DNA of 64,000 nucleotides. Source: Cryomorphaceae bacterium. GTDB lineage: Bacteria > Bacteroidota > Bacteroidia > Flavobacteriales_D > Sanyastnellaceae. Shown one piece after another: positions 35,559 to 43,562 of the stretch. Position 1 is the first letter of the stretch. Each line of letters starts with the position of its first letter. The stretch lies in NCBI GenBank assembly GCA_016124575.1, contig WGNM01000016.1, positions 124,001 through 188,000 on the forward strand, read 5' to 3'. The notes beneath the pieces are model-generated. The model worked only from the letters and a program-made list of their open reading frames with translations. It ran no database searches and was not told where the DNA came from. A program made the translations under genes and the position numbers.

Positions 35559-36094
35559 GCAGTATTATTGTTTTTCAAAAAGAACAGCGCAGGAAGATAC
35601 AATACAATTATGGGCATCGGACTTTGCAAAAAGCCAAGCAGCTCTCTTCCGACATTGTACATCGCTATTTCATGCTTCCAAAAAAAGTACATTCCGAAAA
35701 ACAATGCTACCGTGGCGATCATACCTATATATATGTATCTCAAGAAAACCATTAACGCTTCTCTTCTGAGAATGTTCTTAATCGCAAATCGATTGAGAAC
35801 AAAATAGAACCCAACCAGGATTATGGCAATACCGTATTTGATAACAGCTAATTGTTTCGATGTAAAATTGGCTAGTTGGTTTATTGTAGAGTGACTATAG
35901 TAATAATCGTATGGTGCGTTATAGTCCATTTTCGACAACTCTTTCAGACGATCATCAGGAGAGAGCATGTTGTAATTCGGGACGTATGCAATGTGATCAA
36001 TAAACCAATTGATATTGACCTTGAGCCATTCTTGAAAGAAGCCAACCGCAATAAAGATGAGCACTACAATCACTCTTGGAATCCACTCACGCAT
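35555..36094 (-). CDS. Exosortase F system-associated membrane protein
   Basis: 179-aa inner-membrane protein recognised as the partner normally encoded next to exosortase XrtF in Flavobacteriia. Seen: an N-terminal membrane segment (residues 6-22), a soluble loop rich in Tyr and Asn (residues 35-75, NAPYDYYYSHSTINQL), then three further membrane segments (about 84-103, 120-140, 155-173). It overlaps xrtF by 8 nt and the following gene by 4 nt. The function is unknown; it may assist substrate recognition or transfer. Confidence 0.85.
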   Translation of the reverse strand: MREWIPRVIVVLIFIAVGFFQEWLKVNINWFIDHIAYVPNYNMLSPDDRLKELSKMDYNAPYDYYYSHSTINQLANFTSKQLAVIKYGIAIILVGFYFVLNRFAIKNILRREALMVFLRYIYIGMIATVALFFGMYFFWKHEIAMYNVGRELLGFLQSPMPIIVLYLPALFFLKNNNTA

Positions 36095-36626
36095 TCGCTA
36101 CTTTTTTCAGAGGAGAGAATTTCTGAATCCATACATACCACAAACCAATCACTGCGCTGTAAACCAGTATAGTGAACGTGTAGTCGTGATTAAAATCGAG
36201 CCAACTCGGATTCACGTCGACGATGATAGCCAAGGCAGCTACCCGGAGAATATTCAAAACATGAATGGCCATTACCCCTATCGGGATGAACCAAGCTTTG
36301 TGCTTGATTGGCCCGGGGAATGCAATTATAAAAATGGCAAAAAGTGCAAAGAGCACTATGCCGTCGCAAGGAGCGCCGACGGTTACACCGAGTGAATCTT
36401 CAATTCCGACATGGGTTTTCCAGACAGGATCGTTGTAGGCAATAAGTGAATATCCGAGAAACGACAAGAAGATTTCTACCCCACGAACAATATTGTCGAC
36501 GATCCACTCATCGAAATTGGTTTTTCCTCTGAGCACAAACTCGTACAGGATGTACCAAAATATATAGGCAGTAGTCACAAAAACAAGAAATCTCAACAAA
36601 GGATTCTCACGGAACTTTAGACTCAT
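36087..36626 (-). CDS. xrtF: Exosortase family protein XrtF
   Basis: Membrane transpeptidase-like cysteine protease of the exosortase/archaeosortase family, expected to cut a C-terminal sorting signal and attach the new end to an envelope molecule. The protein is 179 aa with about five membrane segments. The catalytic triad is visible: Cys87 in GAPCDG, Arg128 in NILRVAA and His147 in FNHDYT. The short length matches the XrtF subfamily of Flavobacteriia. It overlaps the substrate gene upstream by 4 nt (ATGA) and the XrtF-associated gene downstream by 8 nt. It is divergent from the glycan cluster, which fits the general link between exosortases and exopolysaccharide loci. Confidence 0.92.
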   Translation of the reverse strand: MSLKFRENPLLRFLVFVTTAYIFWYILYEFVLRGKTNFDEWIVDNIVRGVEIFLSFLGYSLIAYNDPVWKTHVGIEDSLGVTVGAPCDGIVLFALFAIFIIAFPGPIKHKAWFIPIGVMAIHVLNILRVAALAIIVDVNPSWLDFNHDYTFTILVYSAVIGLWYVWIQKFSPLKKVANA

Positions 36627-36844
36627 TCTCCTTTTTTGTAGAGCTGGTATGCTTTTTTACCACCTAGTGCAATACCTGCGGCGACTAAAAGGCTAACACC
36701 TCCATCAATAGGACATGGCGGGCCAAAAGGAGGGCCACATGGTGTGCCTCCGCTATCTGGGAAAGGGGCGGTTTGAGCAAAACTGCTGATAGGCAATAGA
36801 AACAGGGCTACAAACGCCAAACTTAAAAATACTCTTTTCATCAT
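36623..36844 (-). CDS. PID-CTERM sorting-domain protein, predicted XrtF substrate
   Basis: 73-aa exported mini-protein. Seen: signal peptide (1-24, ending SSFAQ), a mature stretch of only about 20 residues rich in Pro, Gly and two Cys (residues 36 and 44), the motif PIDGG at 45-49, a hydrophobic helix (50-62) and a basic tail (KKAYQLYKKGE). This tripartite end is the PID-CTERM sorting signal. The start at 36844 is chosen because it begins the signal peptide (a second ATG follows at 36841); the longer in-frame extension to 37045 would run into the divergent kinase gene. It overlaps xrtF by 4 nt, so enzyme and substrate are co-translated. Confidence 0.85.
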   Translation of the reverse strand: MMKRVFLSLAFVALFLLPISSFAQTAPFPDSGGTPCGPPFGPPCPIDGGVSLLVAAGIALGGKKAYQLYKKGE

Positions 36845-36864
36845 GACAACATGCCTTTGAGGTT

Positions 36865-36872
36865 CAAATGTA
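36865..36872 (-). promoter_or_regulatory. -7 box of the XrtF operon promoter
   Basis: TACATTTG on the minus strand matches TAnnTTTG and lies 20 nt before the ATG at 36844. No convincing -33 TTTG was found at the expected distance. Confidence 0.5.
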
Positions 36873-36933
36873 CAAAAATCGAATGAGTGGTATACATCCG
36901 AAAGAATATTGTTCCCTCTTCGTTTTGCATTGC

Positions 36934-36941
36934 TATATTTG
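36934..36941 (+). promoter_or_regulatory. -7 box of the glycan-cluster promoter
   Basis: TATATTTG matches TAnnTTTG; a TTG at 36909-36911 lies 22 nt upstream. It sits 12 nt before the ATG at 36954, which argues for that start over the in-frame ATG at 36909. Together with the box at 36865 it makes a divergent control region for exosortase and glycan genes. Confidence 0.55.
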
Positions 36942-36953
36942 TGCCGCACAGAA

Positions 36954-39368
36954 ATGCATATGGCCGAACCGAAAGCCTCCATATTTGATCCCGAAGACCT
37001 GCGGCCAATATTTAAGTTTATTGGTAAAAACTGGGTTTTGCTCATGCTTTTGCCCGCGTTGGCCTATTTCATCGCGAATTTTTACACCCACAGGTTAGCC
37101 GATATTTACGCCGCTCAAGCAGAGATACTGTTAAAATCTCAAGAAACCTACGACTACCAGTCGCAGATATACAGCAATTTGGGGTATTACTCATTGCTGG
37201 CAGACGTCACCAACCAGCAGCGCGTAATTTCTTCGTACGACATCGTTTCGAAATCGATGAAGAAGCTGAATTTCAATATCAGCTACTATTTGGTAGGGCG
37301 AATACGCACTTCACAAGTCGACAAAATAGATGCGCTAGAAATTGAAGCCGATGTTGACCGCTTTGCCCCCTATTTGCGAAACTTGCCCATCAACATAAAA
37401 GTACTAGACCTCGACCACTACTCTTTTTCATACGAGATAAACGGGAAAACCATCCAGAAAGAGTACTCCTTCGGTGAAGCAGTTGAAGAAATCGATTACG
37501 CCTTAAGAATCGATAAAACAGCGCTTGTAAACGAAGGGACAATTGAAAAAATTAAGGAACAAGACTTCCAAATCCGCGTTCATACCAATGATTACCTCGT
37601 AAACAAGTACAAGAGCAACTTCTTTATTAAGAACGTTGAGTATACGAGCATCTTAAATCTTCAAGTGCAAAATGAGTTGCCGGAAAGGGCGCGCCGGTTT
37701 TTAGACACCCTTTCGAACGTATATATCACGTACACACAAGAGACTAGAATCTCTGTGAACGAAAATACGCAACGTTATATCGACAAGCAGCTCAGTGAGT
37801 TGACGTTTATTTTGGACTCCTTGGAGTATATGCTGGAAGACTTCAAAGACAAAAATCGCATTTTGGATTTGAATAAAGAGCAGCAAGAATATTTTCGGAG
37901 TATGGTGGAGCTTGATAGCGACAAGCGCAAGTTGGAATTGCGACTTGAGTCGATGCGCGCCATGGAAGCATTTCTATCAAAAGGTTTGGAGGAAGCCGCC
38001 TTGCCCCCCTCATTTTACATGTTCGAAGAAGATTTGATTCTGCAGGAGCAGGTGAACCAACTTTTCAACCAGAAAGTTGAACGCAGTCAGAAGCTATTGA
38101 ATTACAAAGACGGTCACGTAGAGATTACCCGATTGGACTCTTTGATCAATACAGTTAAGCTTGGCATTTATAAGTATACCCGCGACACCAAAGACGCTGT
38201 TTTATCGAAGATGCGCGACACAGATGCTCAGATAAACAAATTGGAGTACAAGCTGCAGCAGATACCGAAATCGCAGCGCGACATCTTGGGAATTGACCGC
38301 AAATTGAAGGTCAACGAAAGTTTGTACATCTTCCTCTTGGAGAAAAAAGCCAGCACCGTAATCGCGCGGGCAGCAATACTTCCAGAAGCAAGCTTGGTTG
38401 AGGAATCTCGCTCCCTTGGAGTTGTCGGCCCAAACAAAGAACGCACAAAATATTTCGCCATTGGCGGAGGATTGATATTCGCCGTTTTGATAGGTTTGGT
38501 TCGTTTGATATTCTTTGAGCGCATAGAAAATACCCGAGAGTTGAAAAGCATCACCAACATGCCTGTTATTGGTGGAGTGCCCAATTACAATGAGATCAAC
38601 ACCGACCCGATTGTCATTTTGAGTTCACCGCGATCAAATGTCGCAGAAGCTTTTCGCTCAGTAAGAACCAACCTTCAATACCTCCTTCAAGACGATGGCC
38701 CGAAAGTTATTTTGGTAACATCGCTGCACCCAGGAGAAGGTAAAACATTCACATCCAGCAATTTAGCTGCTGTTCTTGCAAAAGCGGGAAAGAAAGTAAT
38801 CCTTCTCGATTTCGACATGCACAAACCGAAGGTGCACAAGACCTTCCAGTTGGAGAACGTATCGGGAGTATCTACCTACCTCATCAACAAAACAGACCTG
38901 TCATCATGTACCATACAATCTCAGGTCGAGAATCTTGAGATCATCACAGCAGGTCCCGTTCCACCCAACGCCTCTGAGCTAGTTTTAAGTGAGCGCGTAG
39001 GAGAAATGATACACGACCTGAAGCAGAAATACGACTTTTTGATTGTCGACACACCACCTTTGATGCTGATTAGTGACTCTCTTGTGCTTATGAAGGAAGT
39101 AGACACCGGAATATTCGTTATGAATACCGAGAAAGCTTCGAAACAAGGGGTACGCTATTTAGAGGAAGTGCTTGGACAAAATAACCTCGAGCACGTATCG
39201 ATATTACTGAACAACATCAAGCAAAAGCGCTGGAAGTACTATTATGGCAAGTATGCGTACCGATACGGGTATGGTTACGGGTATGGTTACGGGTATGGTT
39301 ACGGCTATGGATACGGCCAAGGCTATGGAGGGGAGAAAAAAGAAAAAGGCGGCAAGTCAAAAAAATAG
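36954..39368 (+). CDS. Wzc-type polysaccharide co-polymerase / BY-kinase with Tyr-Gly tail
   Basis: Inner-membrane tyrosine autokinase controlling polymer length and export of surface polysaccharide. The protein is 804 aa from 36954 (or two residues shorter from 36960). Seen: N-terminal membrane segment (about 20-40), Wzz-like periplasmic domain, long coiled-coil region (about 250-470), second membrane segment (about 500-520), and a BY-kinase domain with Walker A GEGKTFTSS, Walker A' ILLDFDMHKPK and Walker B FLIVDTPPLM. The C-terminus holds a run of YG pairs with more than ten Tyr, the expected autophosphorylation cluster, encoded by 12-bp repeats. It leads the glycan cluster and faces the XrtF operon. 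Confidence 0.93.
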   Translation: MHMAEPKASIFDPEDLRPIFKFIGKNWVLLMLLPALAYFIANFYTHRLADIYAAQAEILLKSQETYDYQSQIYSNLGYYSLLADVTNQQRVISSYDIVSKSMKKLNFNISYYLVGRIRTSQVDKIDALEIEADVDRFAPYLRNLPINIKVLDLDHYSFSYEINGKTIQKEYSFGEAVEEIDYALRIDKTALVNEGTIEKIKEQDFQIRVHTNDYLVNKYKSNFFIKNVEYTSILNLQVQNELPERARRFLDTLSNVYITYTQETRISVNENTQRYIDKQLSELTFILDSLEYMLEDFKDKNRILDLNKEQQEYFRSMVELDSDKRKLELRLESMRAMEAFLSKGLEEAALPPSFYMFEEDLILQEQVNQLFNQKVERSQKLLNYKDGHVEITRLDSLINTVKLGIYKYTRDTKDAVLSKMRDTDAQINKLEYKLQQIPKSQRDILGIDRKLKVNESLYIFLLEKKASTVIARAAILPEASLVEESRSLGVVGPNKERTKYFAIGGGLIFAVLIGLVRLIFFERIENTRELKSITNMPVIGGVPNYNEINTDPIVILSSPRSNVAEAFRSVRTNLQYLLQDDGPKVILVTSLHPGEGKTFTSSNLAAVLAKAGKKVILLDFDMHKPKVHKTFQLENVSGVSTYLINKTDLSSCTIQSQVENLEIITAGPVPPNASELVLSERVGEMIHDLKQKYDFLIVDTPPLMLISDSLVLMKEVDTGIFVMNTEKASKQGVRYLEEVLGQNNLEHVSILLNNIKQKRWKYYYGKYAYRYGYGYGYGYGYGYGYGYGQGYGGEKKEKGGKSKK
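39264..39311 (+). repeat. 12-bp tandem repeat encoding the kinase Tyr-Gly tail
   Basis: Three identical units TACGGGTATGGT and a fourth with two changes, in frame, each encoding YGYG. Copy-number change would lengthen or shorten the tyrosine cluster without a frameshift. Confidence 0.9.
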
Positions 39369-39389
39369 ACAAAACCTTCAACAATCACT

Positions 39390-40028
39390 ATGGTTTCACT
39401 TATAATCACCACGTACAATTACGCGCAATTTGTTGAACGTGCGATACGAAGTGGATTGGATCAATCGCTTTCGCGCGATCAATATGAGATCATTGTTGTA
39501 AACGACGCCAGCACCGATCTTACCGAGCAGGTACTTGCCAACTACGAAGAAGAAGTCCGCATCTTTAATTTAACAGAAAACGTTGGTCTCGCTGCAGCTC
39601 GGAATTTCGGCATACGCAAAGCGCGCGGACAATTCATTGTTTTTTTGGATGCCGACGACTACATACATCGCGATCTTTTGCGCGTAGAGAAGTTATTTCT
39701 CGAGGAGAACAATACCCTCGACGCCGTTTCAACGGATTATTATTTGGTAGATGAACGCGGGAAACACCTGCAGCATGTTAACGCCGAACAAGAACCAATT
39801 GCTTGTGGTGTAATGTTCAGGAAAGACTTTTTGTTCAATATTGGTTTGTATGACGAAAAATTTCGGGCCAGAGAGGAGGAAGACTTGCGAATTAGATGGA
39901 CCCATAAATACAGTATTTACAACATTATTTTACCACTTTACCGATACAGGATGCACGACTTGAACCTCACAAAAGACCAACTTGCGATGGATCAAGGAGC
40001 TGAGCGATTAAAAAACAAACACAAGTAA
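39390..40028 (+). CDS. Glycosyltransferase family 2
   Basis: Inverting GT-A glycosyltransferase, cytoplasmic or membrane-associated, 212 aa, at the short end of the family. Seen: N-terminal VSLIITTYNYAQFVERAI, EIIVVNDASTDLT (nucleotide binding), GLAAARNFGIRKARG and the D-x-D-type FLDADDYI, followed by the acceptor-side REEEDL motif. Donor and acceptor are not predictable. It follows wzc by 21 nt. Confidence 0.9.
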   Translation: MVSLIITTYNYAQFVERAIRSGLDQSLSRDQYEIIVVNDASTDLTEQVLANYEEEVRIFNLTENVGLAAARNFGIRKARGQFIVFLDADDYIHRDLLRVEKLFLEENNTLDAVSTDYYLVDERGKHLQHVNAEQEPIACGVMFRKDFLFNIGLYDEKFRAREEEDLRIRWTHKYSIYNIILPLYRYRMHDLNLTKDQLAMDQGAERLKNKHK

Positions 40029-40030
40029 GC

Positions 40031-40636
40031 ATGAATGTCTACAAATCTGAACGCATTTATCTTCGACCTCTTGATGTGAATGACGTAACAGAAAGGTATT
40101 TAGGGTGGCTGCGCGATGGAGATGTGAAAGCCTTTTTGGAAGTTGACGGCAACACATTGACCTTAGATGATATTCGTGAGTACATCGCAGAAGGACCACG
40201 CACTGGTTCTTATTTTATGTATGCGATTTGTTTGAACAACACCGACATACACATAGGCAACGTAAAAGTCGGGCCTATAAACAAAAAACATCTCATATCT
40301 GACCTACCTGTTGTAATCGGCGACAAAGAATTTTGGGGACAAGGTATTGCCGTTGAGGCCATTAAACTTGGAAATGAGATAGCTTTTAAAGAGCACGGAA
40401 TCAGAAAGTTACACGGACAAATCTACCGAAACAACATAGGCAGTATTAAAGCCTATTGCCGAGGAGGTTGGATTGTAGAAGGACTAATTAGAGGTCGGTA
40501 TTTGGTTGATGGCGAATCAATGGATCAAGTTATTGTGAGTTGCAACAACCCCGATTTTTTTCCATCTGAACACGACCAATACACAATAGATCATTTGATT
40601 GAGCTTCAAGAGTTAAGAAAAGCTAGCATTTCATGA
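40031..40636 (+). CDS. GNAT-family N-acetyltransferase, sugar-modifying (PseH/RimJ-like)
   Basis: Acetyl-CoA-dependent N-acyltransferase of 201 aa. Seen: SERIYLRPLDVNDV (RimJ/RimL-like start), HIGNVKVGPI, the acetyl-CoA pyrophosphate loop GDKEFWGQGIAVEAI and the C-terminal GIRKLHGQIYRNNIGSIKAYCRGGW. Context (next to SpsF-like, aminotransferase, SDR and NeuB-like genes) suggests it acetylates an amino-sugar on the way to a nonulosonic acid, as PseH does. It shares ATGA with the next gene. Confidence 0.82.
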   Translation: MNVYKSERIYLRPLDVNDVTERYLGWLRDGDVKAFLEVDGNTLTLDDIREYIAEGPRTGSYFMYAICLNNTDIHIGNVKVGPINKKHLISDLPVVIGDKEFWGQGIAVEAIKLGNEIAFKEHGIRKLHGQIYRNNIGSIKAYCRGGWIVEGLIRGRYLVDGESMDQVIVSCNNPDFFPSEHDQYTIDHLIELQELRKASIS

Positions 40637-41388
40637 CCATTGCCATACTACAAGCCCGCATGGGATCGAGCAGGCTACCTGGAAAAGTTCTTCGAGATTT
40701 TCAGGGCAATACGATTTTGGGTCATTTAATTTCTCGGTTACGACCTTCGCAAACGGTTGATCATTTCGTAGTGGCAACTACATTGAATGCTGAAGACGAC
40801 GCCATAGAAGCATGGTGTAAGCTGAACAACGTTGCTTGTTATAGGGGCAGCGACTGGGATGTATTGGATCGTTTTTGGAACGCTGCAAACAGTTTTTCTA
40901 ACGCTCCTGATACGATAGTCCGCATTTGTTGCGACAACCCCTTGCACTCATACAAAGTGCTCGATTTCGTAGTTACAGAATTCCAAAAGGCTGGAACCAC
41001 CTATTTCTCGAACTCGAATCAAGAGCCCGAATATGTAGAAGACGGCTTTGATGTAGAAGTATTTACATATGCCGCACTGCAAGAAGCCCAAGAAAAAGCT
41101 ACCTTGATGAGCGAGCGCGAGCATGTTTGTCCGTACATCAAAAAGCACTTTCCATGCGCATGGAAAAAAGCCGACCCCGACTATATGTTCAAACTTTCTG
41201 TGGACACAGAGAACGATCTTGCTGCTGTTTCACGGATATTTGAAGAACTAAAAGACATACAAGATTTTGGCATCCACGAAGTGACCAAATTACTGAAGCA
41301 GAAACCAGAAATATTGGAATTGAATCGTGAAAGCGAGATCAATTCCGGGTTTAAGAAATCAATCAATGAAGACCGAAAAGTGAAATGA
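40633..41388 (+). CDS. SpsF-like cytidylyltransferase-family protein
   Basis: Nucleotidyltransferase-fold protein of 251 aa of the SpsF/CMP-KDO-synthetase-like group found with NeuB-type genes. Seen: AILQARMGSSRLPGKVL with the conserved R-x-x-S-x-R-L-P-G-K, VVATTLNAEDDAI and the ICCDNPL block (metal/substrate Asp). It probably activates a keto-sugar with CTP, but SpsF proteins are poorly characterised. It overlaps the GNAT gene (ATGA) and the aminotransferase gene by 4 nt. Confidence 0.82.
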   Translation: MTIAILQARMGSSRLPGKVLRDFQGNTILGHLISRLRPSQTVDHFVVATTLNAEDDAIEAWCKLNNVACYRGSDWDVLDRFWNAANSFSNAPDTIVRICCDNPLHSYKVLDFVVTEFQKAGTTYFSNSNQEPEYVEDGFDVEVFTYAALQEAQEKATLMSEREHVCPYIKKHFPCAWKKADPDYMFKLSVDTENDLAAVSRIFEELKDIQDFGIHEVTKLLKQKPEILELNRESEINSGFKKSINEDRKVK

Positions 41389-42728
41389 GCACGACAAGAA
41401 CACTTCCGCATATTGACCATTTCGAGAAGAGCGACGAATACCGCCGCGTAATTCACAACCTCATTCCCGGAGGGGCGCATACCTATTCGAAAGGCGACGA
41501 TCAATTCCCTGTGCATTCGCCGGCTGCTATCACCCACGGTAAGGGAGCCTATTGTTGGGATGTAGACGGAAACAAATTCCTCGACACCTTGATGGGATTG
41601 ACATCTGTTTCTTTGGGACATGCCTACGAGCCCGTCATTGCTCGGGTTCGCGAAGAATTGGAGCGTGGATCGAATTTTTCTCGTCCATCAGTGCTTGAGC
41701 GCGAGATGGCAGAGCGTTTTTTGGCTTTGGTGCCGCAGCACGACATGATCAAGTATGCGAAAAACGGATCAGTGGTGACCACCGCTGCCATTAAATTGGC
41801 AAGAGCTTACACAGGAAGAACTCTGATTGCTCGTCCGGCAGAGCACCCCTTCTACTCATACGACGATTGGTTTATAGGCTCTACAGCATGTGATTTCGGC
41901 GTACCGCGGGAGATCAAGAACATGACAGTCATGTACAAACAAGACGACTTAGCCGATTTGGAGCGCTTGTTCAACGAATACCCTGGCCAGGTTGCATGTG
42001 TGATAAGTGAGCCAGAGAAGTGGATACCGCTTGAAGACGACTTTTATCAGAAAGCCATAAAGCTTGCTCATGACCACGGCGTGTTGTGGATCATGGACGA
42101 GATGATTACCGGATTTAAGACCGACTATCCGGGAAGCATAAAAAAATTCAACGCCGAGCCCGACATGGCAACATGGGGAAAAGGAATTGCAAATGGATTT
42201 TCATTTTGTGCCCTGACGGGAAAGAAAGAGATCATGGAGTTGGGCGGTATAAACCGTGAAGGAAAGCCAAAACTCTTTTTGGTTAGCACCACTCACGGAG
42301 GAGAAACACATGCCATTGCTGCAGGCTTAGCGACCATGACCGTTTTCGAAAACGAACCCGTGATAGCACACAACCACAAAATTGGCGACCATTTTATTTC
42401 GGGAGCAAAACAACTCATTGAAAAACATGGCTTGCAAGACATTTTGAAGCTTACCGGATTTAACTGGAGTGTTGGTTTGGCAGTGATGAATCGCGCAGGG
42501 CAGGCCGACATGGATTTGAGAACCCTTTTCATGCAAGAAATGATTCAACGCGGGATTTTGTACCAAGGCATTTTATCGCCGTGTTATTCTCATACCGTAG
42601 AAGATATCGATTGGATGCTTGCAGCATTTGATGAAAGTTGTGACGTATTGAATCGCGGATTGGAAGACGGGGTGCATAAACACCTTGTTGGTCCGTCGAT
42701 AAAACCTGTATTTAGAAAATTCAATTAA
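41385..42728 (+). CDS. Class III PLP aminotransferase (glutamate-1-semialdehyde-aminotransferase-like)
   Basis: PLP-dependent aminotransferase/aminomutase of 447 aa. Seen: the GGAHTYSKG N-terminal motif, KNGSVVTTAAIKLARAYTGR (PLP phosphate region), IMDEMITGFKTDY (PLP-binding Asp) and WGKGIANGFSF with the Schiff-base Lys. It resembles HemL, but the glycan context and the neighbouring SpsF-like and NeuB-like genes argue for action on a keto-sugar. It overlaps both neighbours (4 nt and TAATG). Confidence 0.85.
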   Translation: MSTTRTLPHIDHFEKSDEYRRVIHNLIPGGAHTYSKGDDQFPVHSPAAITHGKGAYCWDVDGNKFLDTLMGLTSVSLGHAYEPVIARVREELERGSNFSRPSVLEREMAERFLALVPQHDMIKYAKNGSVVTTAAIKLARAYTGRTLIARPAEHPFYSYDDWFIGSTACDFGVPREIKNMTVMYKQDDLADLERLFNEYPGQVACVISEPEKWIPLEDDFYQKAIKLAHDHGVLWIMDEMITGFKTDYPGSIKKFNAEPDMATWGKGIANGFSFCALTGKKEIMELGGINREGKPKLFLVSTTHGGETHAIAAGLATMTVFENEPVIAHNHKIGDHFISGAKQLIEKHGLQDILKLTGFNWSVGLAVMNRAGQADMDLRTLFMQEMIQRGILYQGILSPCYSHTVEDIDWMLAAFDESCDVLNRGLEDGVHKHLVGPSIKPVFRKFN

Positions 42729-43552
42729 TGGAACCATTGAGAACCACTGATGCCTTTGCAATTGACTTCAGAAAGAAGTTTGAATTGGGAGGTAAAGTTA
42801 TCGTTGTAACAGGCGCTTGTGGCTTGGTTGGACGCGCTTTTTGCGAAGCCATTTCGCAGTTTGGCGGACATGTAGTTGCAGTAGATATTCCTGCTGCCGA
42901 GCCTGAGAAATTCGCCGCCGTTTTGGAAGAGCGCCATGGCCGCAAGATGCTTGGTGTTTCATTGAACGTTGGCGAACGCGCAGAGGTAGAGCAATTAAAA
43001 GCCACAATTCTATCGAATTTTGACCGCATAGACGGTTTGGTGAATGCCCATCAGAACAAATCGCACCTCAAATTCGAGTCGTTTGAATGTGTTACCGATG
43101 ACAATTGGGATACCGTTGTGCACATCAATCTAAAAGGCACTTTTTTGACTTGCCAGATATTGGGAAGTTGGATGGCAGAAAATGGGGGTGGCAGCATCAT
43201 AAACATACCGTCGACGTATAGCGTAGTTGCTCCAAACCAAAACCTTTACAAAGGAACAAGTTTGGGTTGTCCGGCTGCATACAGCGCCTCGAAAGGCGGT
43301 ATCGACGCGCTTTCGCGATATCTCGCATCCTACTGGGCGTCGCGAAAAGTACGCGTTAACATGATCACCCCGCATGGCGTGTGGAACAACCACGAAGCAC
43401 AATTTGAAGAAAATTTCGCCCGATTCTCACCCATGGAGCGATTGAGCTACAACCATGAGGTAGCGGGCGCATTGATATATTTACTTTCGGATGCATCATC
43501 TTATGTAACAGGCGACAACATGCTTGTGGAAGGTGGTTGGACCGTTTGGTGA
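42728..43552 (+). CDS. SDR-family sugar oxidoreductase
   Basis: Classical short-chain dehydrogenase of 274 aa, NAD(P)-dependent. Seen: VTGACGLVGRAF (T-G-x3-G-x-G variant ACGLVG) near residue 24, Y-x-x-x-K in YSASKGG, a post-catalytic block NMITPHGVWNN that differs from the common PG motif, and the C-terminal YVTGDNMLVEGGWTVW. It starts at the overlap TAATG with the aminotransferase and probably oxidises or reduces the same intermediate. Confidence 0.85.
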   Translation: MEPLRTTDAFAIDFRKKFELGGKVIVVTGACGLVGRAFCEAISQFGGHVVAVDIPAAEPEKFAAVLEERHGRKMLGVSLNVGERAEVEQLKATILSNFDRIDGLVNAHQNKSHLKFESFECVTDDNWDTVVHINLKGTFLTCQILGSWMAENGGGSIINIPSTYSVVAPNQNLYKGTSLGCPAAYSASKGGIDALSRYLASYWASRKVRVNMITPHGVWNNHEAQFEENFARFSPMERLSYNHEVAGALIYLLSDASSYVTGDNMLVEGGWTVW

Positions 43553-43562
43553 TACCAGCACT

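Noticed and set aside
36845-37045. N-terminal extension of the PID-CTERM protein up to 37045
   Set aside because: It would overlap the divergent kinase gene and its promoter and bury a clear signal peptide 67 residues inside the protein.
41385-42728. HemL, heme pathway glutamate-1-semialdehyde aminomutase
   Set aside because: The fold matches, but the gene overlaps SpsF-like and SDR genes of a nonulosonate cluster and no heme gene is near.
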